Positions 55,033 to 64,000 of a stretch of DNA of 64,000 bases are shown one piece after another. Under the pieces are notes generated by a model, which was not told the origin of the DNA, did not search any database, and saw nothing but the letters and a program-made list of their open reading frames with translations. Each line of letters begins with the position of its first letter. The stretch's first letter is position 1. This DNA comes from Stieleria mannarensis (GTDB lineage Bacteria; Planctomycetota; Planctomycetia; Pirellulales; Pirellulaceae), in contig NZ_JACEHH010000007.1 of NCBI RefSeq assembly GCF_014154935.1, forward strand, positions 124,001 to 188,000, read 5' to 3'. A program made the position numbers and the translations under genes.

Positions 55033-55761
55033 ATGATCGATCGCTTGGCACCCTCGCAACGACCTCCCGGGGCCAATTCGGGCACGCAACGTTGGGAGTC
55101 ATTGCTATTTTGTCACTGGGAGTTCGATGCGGCCCAACTGCGGCCCCATCTTCCCGCTGCGATGGAATTGGACACGTACGGCGGCCGCGCGTTCGTCGGC
55201 ATCGTTCCCTTCAAGATGCGCCACATACGACCGTCCTGGCTGCCGCGCCACTTGGCGTTCAACTTTCTGGAAACCAACGTCCGGACCTATGTGGTCCACA
55301 ACGACCGGCCCGGCGTCTACTTCTTTTCGCTCGACGCCAGTTCGCGTTTGGCAGTCCTGGCGGCACGGATCGGTTGGTCGCTTCCATACTATTTTGCACG
55401 GATGTCCAACGAACAGCGTGGCGACGAGCAAATCTACCAGAGCGTTCGCCGTGGCGGACGCGCCAATCACCGAGTCGCGTTTCGCGTGACCGATCACTTG
55501 GGCCCCTCCACCCCCGACTCGCTGGAACACTTTTTATTTGAGCGTTACTTACTGTTCGTCGAAAAGAACCGGCGGGTGTACTGCGGCCAAGTGCACCACA
55601 AACCCTATGACGTGTGGTCGGCCGAAGTGACGGAGATAGACGACCAGTTGATCGCCTCCGCCGGGCTACCGAAGCCGCAGCAACGCCCAGCCCTTGCCCA
55701 CTACTCCCCGGGCGTGGATGTCGAAGTGTTTGCAATCCGAGACACCAAATCGCTGCACTGA
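55033..55761 (+). CDS. DUF2071 (YqjF-like) family protein
   Basis: The 242-residue protein has RWESLLFCHWEFDAAQLRPH, MELDTYGGRAFVGIVPFKMR, the NFLETNVRTYV strand, VYFFSLDAS and, near the C-terminus, YCGQVHHKPYDV, which follow the DUF2071/YqjF pattern of an antiparallel beta-barrel with conserved TNVRTYV and FSLDA motifs. The function is unknown; the family is often linked to ligand binding. The start was chosen because motifs begin shortly after it. It is followed closely by the convergent squalene-cyclase-like gene. Confidence 0.8.
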   Translation: MIDRLAPSQRPPGANSGTQRWESLLFCHWEFDAAQLRPHLPAAMELDTYGGRAFVGIVPFKMRHIRPSWLPRHLAFNFLETNVRTYVVHNDRPGVYFFSLDASSRLAVLAARIGWSLPYYFARMSNEQRGDEQIYQSVRRGGRANHRVAFRVTDHLGPSTPDSLEHFLFERYLLFVEKNRRVYCGQVHHKPYDVWSAEVTEIDDQLIASAGLPKPQQRPALAHYSPGVDVEVFAIRDTKSLH

Positions 55762-55820
55762 CGCATGGCGACGTCGCGGTATCATTGTGTCCGTCGGACG
55801 GAGAGTGAGTGACGCGACGG

Positions 55821-57497
55821 TCACAGCGGAAACTCCGGCGGCTGGTCGTACAGCGGCAGGAACCGGTAATAAACCTCCAAGGTCAACGCGCACATCGCGG
55901 TCGTGTAAACGCGGCCGCCGATATCGCCCCATTTGTCATGAAAGTGCCAGCTGCCGGTTTCGTGGCCTTCGGTCGCCTGGCTGCGCACCAGATGATCGCG
56001 TAGTTGATCGTTCCAGGTCTCCCAGCCGCGATGGCGATAATGGTGCAACGCCATCGTCGCGTAATAATCGTGATACACATTGGTCAGCGTCGGGCCGTCT
56101 TCGGCCAGCTGGTCGACCGCCTCATCAAACAACGTGTACCCGGGTGATTGCCCCAAGTAAATCAACAACGCAAGCGCGATCGCGGTCGTCGTCTTTTCCG
56201 CTTTCGGCGAACGATAACCGAACCGGAATTCCGGTTCTTCGCGAACGCTCATCAAGAACGCTTTGGCGCGGCTGAAGGTATCGCTGCGGGTTTGAATCCC
56301 TGCCTTGCGGGCCCCGATCAGTGACAAGATCTGCCAGCCGGTCAGGGTGGTGTCGCCGGGGCTGCCGGGCGTGTACCCCCACGAACCATTGTCATGCTGC
56401 GCCAGCACGGTAAATCGAGTGCCGAGGTTGGCGTAATGATACAGATCGCTGTCATAGCGATCGTCATGCTTGGTCATCCCCAAGGCTTCGGAAATCGCCA
56501 TCAGCGCGATCCCATGCCCGTACATGCTGCCGCCTTGTTGCCAGTCGTACCCGAATTGCGTCTGTGCCGCGGTGCCGCGCAAGTAGTAAAGTCCGCGTTG
56601 GACGACATCCTGGTACGGTCCGGTCTCGGAGGTGTAGCCGGCCCCCAGGAACGCCAGCAGGGCCAGTCCTGTTGCCGCGGTTGACGGCGTCGGTGTGTCG
56701 TCATTCTCCTTCCTGCCGTGCCGACATCGACCTTCACAGGGAGCCAAACGCAGATCGAACGACCAGGAACCGTCGTGTCGTTGATGGTTCGCCAACCAGC
56801 GCAACGCGTTTTCCACGGCCGCCTCGCTGGCCGCCGTCGCACCGTAGCGATCACCGTACTTTTTCCTTCCCTCCGGCGTTCGCGCGGACATCCCGCCGCC
56901 GCCCAGGAAAACGACGTGGTCGGCCGCCCGTGTGGCTCCGCCGGACAGCGCGCCCTGCAGCGAATTCTCTTCCATCACCGACGCCTGTTCGGGCGCAAGG
57001 ACCGACGCGTCGGCAAGCTGGTCGCTGACAACCACGTTCTCAACGTCGACAGGCAACTCCTGCGACTCGTTTTGATTCTCAGCCGTCGCCTCGGCAATGG
57101 TGATACTTTCCAGCCGGGCGGTCGGTTCCGGACCCGACCAAGCCCCGTCGATCAACAGCCCCCGCTCGGTGCCTCCCATCCGGTACGTCAGCAGCGCCAG
57201 AATGATCAGTGCGATCAGGTGCAAGACGGCACTGACCAGCCAGGAAGAATTGCGAATCGTCGCCAGTCGGGCAACGATTCCCCGCGGTTGCTGGTCGGCG
57301 GACGCATCGGGGTCGACTGCGGGTGAAGGCTGTTCTCCCGCACAGGCGGGTTCGATTGGGGGTGCGGTGGCTGGTGGCGCTGTCGCCGCCACGCCAGATT
57401 GAGATTGCGCAGGCGTCCGACGGTGACCTGTCGATGCGCTCGGCGGCGCGTCACGCCACCGCGCATCCGAATCGGCTGGCGACGAATCGGTCTGCAT
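55821..57497 (-). CDS. Membrane-anchored protein with prenyltransferase/squalene-cyclase-like repeats
   Basis: The 558-residue product begins MQTDSSPADS with a Pro/Ala-rich cytoplasmic segment, then one membrane helix (about residues 85-107, SSWLVSAVLHLIALIILALL), an acidic linker (AEATAENQNESQELPVDVE) and from about residue 220 an alpha/alpha barrel with repeats of the type ENALRWLANHQRHDGSWSF and LAQHDNGSWGYTPGSPGDTT. This matches the prenyltransferase/squalene oxidase repeat family, but the DxDD cyclase motif is not seen, so catalysis is doubtful. It is probably a binding or assembly protein outside the membrane. The frame extends upstream to 57632, but the ATG at 57497 gives a better leader. 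Confidence 0.8.
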   Translation of the reverse strand: MQTDSSPADSDARWRDAPPSASTGHRRTPAQSQSGVAATAPPATAPPIEPACAGEQPSPAVDPDASADQQPRGIVARLATIRNSSWLVSAVLHLIALIILALLTYRMGGTERGLLIDGAWSGPEPTARLESITIAEATAENQNESQELPVDVENVVVSDQLADASVLAPEQASVMEENSLQGALSGGATRAADHVVFLGGGGMSARTPEGRKKYGDRYGATAASEAAVENALRWLANHQRHDGSWSFDLRLAPCEGRCRHGRKENDDTPTPSTAATGLALLAFLGAGYTSETGPYQDVVQRGLYYLRGTAAQTQFGYDWQQGGSMYGHGIALMAISEALGMTKHDDRYDSDLYHYANLGTRFTVLAQHDNGSWGYTPGSPGDTTLTGWQILSLIGARKAGIQTRSDTFSRAKAFLMSVREEPEFRFGYRSPKAEKTTTAIALALLIYLGQSPGYTLFDEAVDQLAEDGPTLTNVYHDYYATMALHHYRHRGWETWNDQLRDHLVRSQATEGHETGSWHFHDKWGDIGGRVYTTAMCALTLEVYYRFLPLYDQPPEFPL

Positions 57498-58108
57498 TGA
57501 ATCGGTCAGGACAGTTTTGCGGGTCACGACGGGCCGAACTGACGGAAGAAGTTCGCCGCAAAAAGTTAAGAGCGGCACCGTTCCAGTATAGCTCGCCGCT
57601 AAAAACCGACCCGTCGGCCGCCACCGGACCAAACTCCCCTACCCAGCAATCCGTCGGGACGAGCACCGAGGTGAAGACGCACCCCTCCCCGCAAGGGAGG
57701 GTCGATTGGTGATGCTTGAGAGAATCCGAGCCGCAGGGAGGTGAAACTTATTACTGAGCGACTTGGTTTTCCAGTAAAGTGTTGTCGCCCGACAACCCAG
57801 AGGGCAGTCGCCTATTTCGATGCAGAACGTGGCCCTCGACTTCCACCGCAAAGCGGTGCCACAACACAGCCCGGGGTCGCGAAGCGCACCCCGGGTGCCG
57901 GGAAGAAATGAGAATTGGAACCCCATCGGGGTTCAACAAACGACGCAATGTGAACGGACCACGAAACGCTCACGCGCGTTAGGCGGCGCGTGTTGTTCAA
58001 CCCCGTTTAAACTGGTTGCCCAAGGCGGCAATCGAATCGAGGCCTGGCAGGTTGAGTGACTTCAACGTTTGAAGTCCTCGAAAACCAATGCCCGTGGCCC
58101 AGTCTCCG
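57498..58108. other. Intergenic region resembling a planctomycete dispersed repeat
   Basis: About 610 bp without a supported gene. The segment 57800-58070 contains ACCCCGGGTGCCGGGAAG and CCCCATCGGGGTTCAAC, phrases I recall from dispersed repeats that give short spurious proteins in Rhodopirellula-like genomes. A promoter for the squalene-cyclase-like gene is expected near 57500-57600. Confidence 0.45.
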
Positions 58109-58474
58109 CTACATCTCGGCCGGCGCGGCGACCACGGCGTCGTCCAACACGGGGATGTCGTCTTTGGCCGTTTGGCGGCTATCGAACAACGTGGCCATGA
58201 TGAACAATCCGACGAACACAAACGAACCGATGAAGCACAGGATGTTGAACGGCTTGTCCCACGCCAGGTGCATGAAGATTGCACCGACCAAGACGGCTTT
58301 GATCGTTGCAATCACCATCACGATCAAGACGTCCAAACTGCCAAAGTTGAAGCTTGCTTGAGCGACCGTGATCACCGTCAACAGGGTCAGCACCAGGAAG
58401 GTGCCGGCCAACAGCGGAAGCGGCAGCGGGTGAGCGAAATCGTACCCTTCTTGAGCGTTTTCGTGAGCAGACAT
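58109..58474 (-). CDS. Cytochrome c oxidase subunit IV (caa3-type)
   Basis: The 121-residue product has three membrane helices (LLAGTFLVLTLLTVITVAQA, VLIVMVIATIKAVLVGAIFM, ILCFIGSFVFVGLFIMATLF) with the conserved pattern AxIKAxLVGxxFMHL, as in the prokaryotic oxidase subunit IV family (PF03626, CtaF/CyoD-like). It is a small stabilising subunit of the heme-copper oxidase in the cytoplasmic membrane. It is the last gene of the oxidase operon, 70 bp after coxC. The short acidic C-terminus is not conserved. Confidence 0.9.
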   Translation of the reverse strand: MSAHENAQEGYDFAHPLPLPLLAGTFLVLTLLTVITVAQASFNFGSLDVLIVMVIATIKAVLVGAIFMHLAWDKPFNILCFIGSFVFVGLFIMATLFDSRQTAKDDIPVLDDAVVAAPAEM

Positions 58475-58544
58475 GAGAGATCGATACTGGGAAATTGTTT
58501 TGTTGAGGGTTCAGCCCGGTGCCGGGCACTGATCGCGGGAGCCG

Positions 58545-59810
58545 CTATCGAATCAGGTACATCAGCGGGAACAGATAGATCCAAATCATATCGACGATGT
58601 GCCAATACAATCCGACGTAGTCGACCGGACCGAAGTAATTGCGGTTGAAGTCCTGGCGGATTGAACGGACCAACAACCAAACCAGGACACCGATCCCGGC
58701 CAGAATGTGAATCGCGTGGATCCCGGTCATGCAGTAGTAGATGCTGAAGAACACGCCGGCGCGACTCGGTCGCAGCACGTCTTCGGGGGCACTGGCGATG
58801 GTGGCCGACGTGTCATCGGTCACATCGTAAAGGATACCGCCAGCGGACTGCTGTGACTGAGCCCGTCGAGCCGCCAATTCGTCTTGCAGGCCGGTGTTGG
58901 TTGCATCGCTCGCCAGTCGCTCGATGACCGCCAAGTCGGCGCTCTCGTTCACCATCGCACCGGCCGCCGGCAGATCGACCACGGCGTCCGCCGCAGGCTC
59001 TTCGGCGTGCTCGCCTTCCTTCTCATGCGAATGTTCTTCGCCATGTTCGGCTGCACCACCGTGTTCGCCTTCCACGGCGGCCACGGCCGCGTGGTCGCCC
59101 TCGTGATGCCCTTCTTCGCCGCCGCTTTCCAGGATCGTTCCCAGCCCAACACCGACGAAAAAGCACAGGCAGACGACCAACAGGGGTTTGGCACATTCAA
59201 ATTGGAACTTCGCGCCGCGTAGGAAGCTGACGACCAACCAGACCGCGACACCGGCCGTGATGATCGCGAACGGGGCACAGATGTAGGCTAGGTAATTCGG
59301 GCCGCCGACCGGATGCGGGTTGCTCGGGTCGTAGCTGAACAAACCGGCGGGCAACAATCCCAAGTGCCATTTGTGGGAGTATTCGATCGCCTTGACGCCC
59401 AAAAATATCGTCGCACACGAGAGCGTCGTCGCCAGCATCACGGTCAGCAGCTTGTGCTGCTCTTTCTGGGCACAGCGAACACCCCACGCCATCGTGAAGG
59501 AGCTGAACAGCAGCACGCCGGTGTTGATCGCACCGAGCTTGGTATTCAAAAACTGGCTGCAACCTTCGAACACCTCCGGTCGCCAGGCACGAAAGATCGC
59601 ATAGGCACAGAACATCCCGCTGAAAAACAGGACTTCCGTCACCAGGAACAACCACATCCCCAACTTGCCGCTGTCGAATTGCTGCTCGGGCGTGTCAAAA
59701 TGGTGCGCCAAGTACGACGGGTGATCGTGATCACCGTGGCCATGGTCGGAATGTCCGTGACCGGGTTGTTCATGCGCGTCGGACACGAGCCCAGCGTCGG
59801 TAGTAGCCAT
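58545..59810 (-). CDS. Cytochrome c oxidase subunit III with long His/Glu-rich insert
   Basis: The 421-residue product has subunit III motifs: LGMWLFLVTEVLFFSGMF, NTGVLLFSSFTMAWGV, GIHAIHILAGIGVLVWLLVR and YWHIVDMIWIYLFPLMYL. The N-terminus is rich in His/Gly/Asp (residues 17-37). Unusually, residues about 174-226 carry two extra membrane segments and residues about 229-350 a soluble insert (GGEEGHHEGDHAAVAAVEGEHG and following) before the conserved C-terminal helices. Typical subunit III has no such insert. The role of the insert is unknown; metal binding is possible from its composition. The start at 59810 follows the leader MATTDAG. Confidence 0.93.
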   Translation of the reverse strand: MATTDAGLVSDAHEQPGHGHSDHGHGDHDHPSYLAHHFDTPEQQFDSGKLGMWLFLVTEVLFFSGMFCAYAIFRAWRPEVFEGCSQFLNTKLGAINTGVLLFSSFTMAWGVRCAQKEQHKLLTVMLATTLSCATIFLGVKAIEYSHKWHLGLLPAGLFSYDPSNPHPVGGPNYLAYICAPFAIITAGVAVWLVVSFLRGAKFQFECAKPLLVVCLCFFVGVGLGTILESGGEEGHHEGDHAAVAAVEGEHGGAAEHGEEHSHEKEGEHAEEPAADAVVDLPAAGAMVNESADLAVIERLASDATNTGLQDELAARRAQSQQSAGGILYDVTDDTSATIASAPEDVLRPSRAGVFFSIYYCMTGIHAIHILAGIGVLVWLLVRSIRQDFNRNYFGPVDYVGLYWHIVDMIWIYLFPLMYLIR

Positions 59811-59929
59811 TGAATGAATCAAGCAAGCGAAGGAATGAAAAACAAATACAACTCGTAAACGATAACAATCGACCGAATCGTCCGTCATCGGGATGCGACG
59901 ATCCGGTCCATGATGAACGCGCCGGCGCT

Positions 59930-61699
59930 TTACTCCCCGGCGTGGGCGGGCGTTTCCGCGGGCGTCTCTGACGGAACCACTTCACGCTCCGGTTCGACCT
60001 TCACATAGCGATCCAATTCCGTATCCCAGCGAATGTCGCCGAACTCGTAGGGGTCGCCGACCACCGGAGCACGCTCGAAATTGTAAAACGGCGGCGGTGA
60101 CGTGCAATTCCACTCCAGCGTCGCACCACCCCAGGGGTTGGCCGGAGCCTTTTTGCCGTTGATCAATGACATGATCAACACGAACAAGGCCACAAACAGC
60201 CCCACGCCCAGGATCAGTGCCCCATAGGTACTCATCTGGTGCAGCGGCGCGAACTCCGGATCGTAGGTCGCATAACGACGCGGCATCCCGCGGCTGCCCA
60301 AAATGAACTGGGGCAGGAAGGTCAAGTTGAAGCCGATGAAGACCAGTGCGGCCGAGATCAGCCCGCCAGCCTCGCTGTACATTTTGCCGACCATCTTGGG
60401 CCACCAGTGGAACACACCGCCCAAGAAGGAAACCACGGTGCCGCCGACCATCACGTAGTGGAAGTGGGCGACCACAAAGTACGTGTCGTGCAGGTGCATG
60501 TCGGTCGCCAGCGTCCCCAGGTGCAACCCGGTCAAGCCGCCGATGGTGAACAAGAAGATGAAGGCGATCGCATAGACCATCGGGGTGGTCAAACTGATCG
60601 ACCCTTTGAACATCGTCGCCACCCAGTTGAACACCTTGATGGCCGATGGCACCGAAACGGTGAACGTCAACGCACTAAAGATGATCGTCGTGATCGGGCT
60701 CATCCCGCTGGTGAACATGTGGTGTCCCCAGACGATGAAGCTCAACAGTGCGATCGCGATCGACGAATAGGCGATGAAGCGATAGCCGAAAATCCGTTTG
60801 TGGCTGTGCACGCTGATCAATTCGCTGATGATGCCGAAGGCCGGCAAAATCATGATGTAAACCGCCGGGTGGCTGTAGAACCAGAAGAAGTGCTGGAACG
60901 TCACCGGGTCCCCGTTGTACTCGGGATCAAAAATCCCGATGTGCATCGTGCGTTCGGCGATCAACAACAACAGCGTGATCCCCAACACCGGCGTGGCCAG
61001 AACCTGGATAATGCTGGTCGAATAGGTCGCCCACAGGAACAACGGCATGCGGAACCAGGTCATTCCCGGCGGCCGCATCGTGTTGATCGTGACGATGAAG
61101 TTGAGTCCGGTAAAGATCGAACTGAAACCCAGGATGAACGCTCCCGTCGTCGCCAGAATGACCGACGAATCGGTCGTCGTGCTGTAAGGCGTGTAGAACG
61201 TCCAACCGGTGTCCAATCCGCTGGCCAACAGTGCCATGACGAAGAACACCGCACCGCCGACCCACAGGTAAAAACTGCTCAGGTTCAAACGCGGGAACGC
61301 GACGTCCTTGGCTCCCAGCATGACCGGCACCAGGAAATTGCCCAGTGCCGCGGGAATACTGGGGATGATGAACAGGAACACCATGATCGCCCCGTGCAAC
61401 GTGAACACCTGATTGTAGATGTCGTTGGGGGCTTTGTCCGGGGCCAGCCACTGGAACAAGCCGTTGTTGAACAGGATCCCGTCGGGGGCGAACAGGTGCA
61501 GACGAATTCCGAGCGCCAGCAGCCCGCCCAGCAGGAACGCGGTCGACACGCCGATCAGATACATCATGCCGATGCGTTTGTGATCCAGCGTGAACGCCCA
61601 ACTCAAAATCCCCTTTGAGTTGGTCAGGTAGTTCTCTTGCGAAGTCGGATAGCCAGGGTCTTTGACTTCATAGCCCGACGGCACGGATCCTGCAGACAT
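59930..61699 (-). CDS. Cytochrome c oxidase subunit I
   Basis: The 589-residue catalytic subunit has 12 or more membrane helices and the canonical metal ligands: [20 protein letters not shown] (CuB histidine and crosslinked tyrosine in HPAVY), WGHHMFTSG (two CuB histidines), [14 protein letters not shown] (heme a and a3 histidines). It reduces oxygen to water and pumps protons. A cytosolic or periplasmic C-terminal tail ends AETPAHAGE. The AGGTGA ribosome site at 61704-61709 fixes the start. It lies between coxB and coxC in the operon. Confidence 0.97.
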   Translation of the reverse strand: MSAGSVPSGYEVKDPGYPTSQENYLTNSKGILSWAFTLDHKRIGMMYLIGVSTAFLLGGLLALGIRLHLFAPDGILFNNGLFQWLAPDKAPNDIYNQVFTLHGAIMVFLFIIPSIPAALGNFLVPVMLGAKDVAFPRLNLSSFYLWVGGAVFFVMALLASGLDTGWTFYTPYSTTTDSSVILATTGAFILGFSSIFTGLNFIVTINTMRPPGMTWFRMPLFLWATYSTSIIQVLATPVLGITLLLLIAERTMHIGIFDPEYNGDPVTFQHFFWFYSHPAVYIMILPAFGIISELISVHSHKRIFGYRFIAYSSIAIALLSFIVWGHHMFTSGMSPITTIIFSALTFTVSVPSAIKVFNWVATMFKGSISLTTPMVYAIAFIFLFTIGGLTGLHLGTLATDMHLHDTYFVVAHFHYVMVGGTVVSFLGGVFHWWPKMVGKMYSEAGGLISAALVFIGFNLTFLPQFILGSRGMPRRYATYDPEFAPLHQMSTYGALILGVGLFVALFVLIMSLINGKKAPANPWGGATLEWNCTSPPPFYNFERAPVVGDPYEFGDIRWDTELDRYVKVEPEREVVPSETPAETPAHAGE

Positions 61700-61979
61700 C
61701 TCTCACCTCGATGGAAACTTCATTCGGCCAGAGCACGCGACCGACCGGGCCGTCGAGCGCCCCCAGCGGACCAAGCCCGCGGGACGATCGAAAAGGCCGT
61801 TTCGGCGGCGTCTCTTTCTACTGAATGTTTTCTCTTTGATTCACAAATGGGTTGGTTGGTTGTTTTCTCAGGGTCAACCGCAACAGCGATTGTCCCAGAT
61901 TTCCCGAGTGTTCGGGAGTCAATTTGCGGAGATCACTCCGGCTTCTTGTTGATTCTTTGTTGCCGCGACCGCCACTGGT

Positions 61980-63182
61980 TCATTCGACCGACACAGGTTC
62001 GGCGTCAGCATCCTCTGCCGCCGCCGTTTCGGCAGCTTCGTCCGCCGCCGATTCCGAAGCTTCTTCCGCTGCCGACGCGTCACCCAGGCTCTTGATGAAC
62101 TCGATCAGACTGTAAATATCGTCGTCCGAAAGCTGGCCTTTGTAGCTAGGCATCACCGGTTGGTAGGCCACACCCTGTTGGATGGCGACTTTGGCTTTCG
62201 GGTTGAGGATCGATTCGCGGATGTAGTTTTCGTCGACTTTGACCGGATCGCCGCCGACGATTTCTCGCATCGTGCCGAAGCTGCCTTGGTAGGAGGGTCC
62301 GACCATCCGCGTGCCGTCGATCGAGTGGCAGCTTTTGCAACCGCGCCGCTCGTACAGCTTGGCACCGTAGGCGGCCGGCGACTCATCGGGTCCACGCGAA
62401 CTGTATTGCTTGATCCAGGCGTCCAGTTCTTCTTGGGTCTCGTGCACGACCACAACCGTCTGCATTTCCGAATGGTTGGTCCCGCAATATTCGGCACAGT
62501 ACAGGTCATAGAACGTGTATCCGTCGGGCGTGCACTGACGCTCGTCGTAGTTCCAAGACAGGTTTTCTTCCTTATCCTTGGCGGCCAGTTGTTTAAGCTC
62601 TTCGTCCGACATCACTTTCTCGCTCGGCTCCATCGCCTTGAACCAGATGTAATTGAATCGGCCCGGCACGATGTCCTTTTTGACGCGGAAGGCGGGGATG
62701 TACAGGCTGTGGATGACGTCTTTGCTGGTCATCGTCAACTTGGTCGGTTCCCCGGCGACGACGTGCAATTCCGGGTGGATGACGCCGTTGCCGTAGTTCA
62801 TCCCCCAACCCCACTTGTAGGCATCCACGCCGACGTTGTAGGCACCTTCGGGAATCGAACGCATGTCCAGGTAACCGCGGGCGCCGAAGTAGAACATCAC
62901 GACCAACAGAAATGACGGCCCGATCGACCAGACCAATTCCAGCGTCGTGTTGTGATCGGTCTGGCTGTCGGCCGGTTCGCCTTTCGCTTTTCGATACTTC
63001 CACGCGAAGCCGAACAAGGCCACCGCGATGGGCACGAAAAACACCACGCAGACGATGCTGATGAAATGAAACACCCAGTCGGATTCGCCGGAAAACGACG
63101 ACGCGGATTTTGGGAAAACCGAGAGCTTGCTGCTGGTGTAGTCGCCTAACAGAGACATCATCGCGGGAGTTATTTGTGTCAT
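61980..63182 (-). CDS. Cytochrome c oxidase subunit II with fused cytochrome c domain
   Basis: The 400-residue product has two membrane helices (SDWVFHFISIVCVVFFVPIA, LVWSIGPSFLLVVMFYFGA), the CuA cupredoxin domain with CAEYCGTNHSEM (both cysteines, histidine and methionine present), and a C-terminal cytochrome c domain with heme motif GCKSCHSIDG and a distal YQPVMPSYKG methionine region. Fused heme c marks it as caa3-type. An acidic alanine-rich tail ends AEPVSVE. The start is not certain; ATG at 63182 fits the leader, and a frame to 63233 and a later MM (about 63161) are alternatives. Confidence 0.95.
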   Translation of the reverse strand: MTQITPAMMSLLGDYTSSKLSVFPKSASSFSGESDWVFHFISIVCVVFFVPIAVALFGFAWKYRKAKGEPADSQTDHNTTLELVWSIGPSFLLVVMFYFGARGYLDMRSIPEGAYNVGVDAYKWGWGMNYGNGVIHPELHVVAGEPTKLTMTSKDVIHSLYIPAFRVKKDIVPGRFNYIWFKAMEPSEKVMSDEELKQLAAKDKEENLSWNYDERQCTPDGYTFYDLYCAEYCGTNHSEMQTVVVVHETQEELDAWIKQYSSRGPDESPAAYGAKLYERRGCKSCHSIDGTRMVGPSYQGSFGTMREIVGGDPVKVDENYIRESILNPKAKVAIQQGVAYQPVMPSYKGQLSDDDIYSLIEFIKSLGDASAAEEASESAADEAAETAAAEDADAEPVSVE

Positions 63183-63246
63183 TGGAAAAGGAAAGTATTC
63201 GTTGAAAGGCGACTGCCTCCGGGGCAGCCCCAAAATCGTTGTCGGT

Positions 63247-64000
63247 TTATTCGTTGCGATTATCGCGGTTGTCGCTCACGTGCCGCGGTGTTTCGTCGGC
63301 GGCCTGCGGGTTGCCCTTGCGTCCGACCCAGTAGGGCACCAATGCGGTCAACAACACCCCGATGAATCCCAGACCGCACAGCCGCATGATTCGCCACGCG
63401 TGCGGGGTGTAGGAATTGGAATCCGGGTCGTAGCTGTAGCACCACAAAATGAACTGATCGACCGCGTTGCCAACGGTCCCTTCACCGGCCTCGACCAACG
63501 CCAGTTTCAATTGCTCCGGCGGAAAGTCGATCGACAGCGAGTAACGCGTGATCACTCCTTCAGGCGAAACGAATGCCAGCATCGCCGGGTGGTTGTATTG
63601 TTTGTTGGCCGCGTCGTAGCGGTACTGAAACCCCAACGTGTCGGCCAGCTTCGTGATGATCGGTTGTTTGGCGGTGGCAAACGTCCACCCCTGGGCCGCA
63701 GCGGGTTGATTGGACAACACCGACACGTATTTGTCTTTGGTTTCCGCCGCGCGACGACTGGTTTCTTTGGGGTCGATGCTGACGGTCAGTATCCGGAAGT
63801 CTTTGTTGAGTTGTAAATCCAGCTGATTGAGCGATTCGGTCAACTTGTTCAGCTGGACGCTGCACAACATCGGACAATCGCTGTAGTTGAGCGTCACGAT
63901 GGTGGGCAAGTTGCCGTTGATGACGTACCCGGTCTTGATCGCCCGGCCATCGGAATCGGTCAACGGCAAATTGGTCGGAATCGTTTCGCCCAAGTTCTGA
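63247..64000 (-). CDS. Sco1/SenC-type copper chaperone, N-terminus beyond window
   Basis: The visible 251 codons have the Sco thioredoxin-like fold: IVTLNYSDCPMLCSVQ with the CPxLC copper-binding cysteines, DPKETSRRAAETKDKYVS, and the third ligand histidine in YNHPAMLAFV. Sco proteins deliver copper to the CuA site of oxidase subunit II, whose gene lies next. The frame continues through the right edge (upstream codons QN before LGETIP), so the start is missing. Unlike classic Sco1, a membrane helix lies near the C-terminus (LCGLGFIGVLLTALVPYW), so the protein may be anchored there. Confidence 0.93.
   Translation of the reverse strand, partial: QNLGETIPTNLPLTDSDGRAIKTGYVINGNLPTIVTLNYSDCPMLCSVQLNKLTESLNQLDLQLNKDFRILTVSIDPKETSRRAAETKDKYVSVLSNQPAAAQGWTFATAKQPIITKLADTLGFQYRYDAANKQYNHPAMLAFVSPEGVITRYSLSIDFPPEQLKLALVEAGEGTVGNAVDQFILWCYSYDPDSNSYTPHAWRIMRLCGLGFIGVLLTALVPYWVGRKGNPQAADETPRHVSDNRDNRNE

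Noticed and set aside
57820-58059. Plus-strand 79-codon frame in the oxidase-proximal gap
   Set aside because: The translation (NENWNPIGVQQTTQ) resembles spurious proteins from dispersed repeats, without a ribosome site.
60239-61618. Plus-strand frame of 459 codons opposite cytochrome oxidase subunit I
   Set aside because: The translation is rich in Arg, Gln and Asp with no domain, and coxA is unmistakable on the other strand.
1-64000. tRNA or rRNA genes
   Set aside because: None of the intergenic stretches showed an acceptor stem with a TΨC-like GTTCGAATC motif in the right geometry. This was checked only by eye; a tRNAscan run would be decisive.

Overview
The window looks like the chromosome of a planctomycete, most likely a member of the Pirellulaceae (Rhodopirellula and relatives). 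The signs are a DUF1559 prepilin-like protein (GFTLVELLVVIAIIG start, H-X9-DG end) followed by a small lipoprotein, three secreted proteins whose N-termini resemble the LEPR-XLL motif, two of them with a visible C-terminal dockerin, moderately high GC, and many genes without a clear Shine-Dalgarno site. Naming the genus is inference.

Layout. Positions 1-14846 (minus) are one open frame of at least 4948 codons. It has no stop in the window and leaves through the left edge. It encodes a giant extracellular protein with pre-peptidase-type beta domains, six C-type-lectin-like domains carried on 2.75 nearly identical copies of a 1995-bp tandem repeat, and at least 17 CARDB-like beta-sandwich repeats. 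Positions 15.5-18.4 kb hold a small membrane protein, a TlpA-like thioredoxin lipoprotein and a 78-residue protein. At 18.5-22.9 kb are a TAXI-type binding protein and a regulator locus: membrane protein, winged-helix regulator, and radical SAM enzyme with an identical 15-bp palindrome in front of the first and the last. Positions 22.99-45.5 kb (minus) hold two more giant-type proteins: a 726-residue dockerin protein and a 6638-residue protein with a zinc-protease motif, RTX-like calcium repeats, beta-helices, malectin-like, PKD, cadherin and dockerin modules. A 218-bp inverted-repeat element lies between them.

Positions 46.3-57.5 kb hold mostly single housekeeping or envelope genes: a SurA-like foldase, lipoproteins, TsaB, two tandem calcineurin-like phosphoesterases, the DUF1559 protein with its small lipoprotein and a strong terminator, a ThuA-like protein, a DUF3859-like and a DUF2071-like protein, and a membrane-anchored protein with squalene-cyclase-like repeats. 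Positions 58.1-64.0 kb (minus) are a caa3-type cytochrome oxidase operon in the order sco, coxB (with fused cytochrome c), coxA, coxC, coxD. Its first gene is cut by the right edge.

The giant proteins probably act at the cell surface in adhesion or binding of glycans. The oxidase operon is a self-contained respiratory unit with its copper chaperone. The three short inverted-repeat families (66-bp palindrome twice, 218-bp element, 164-bp element) are probably non-autonomous dispersed elements. No rRNA, tRNA or CRISPR array was recognised.
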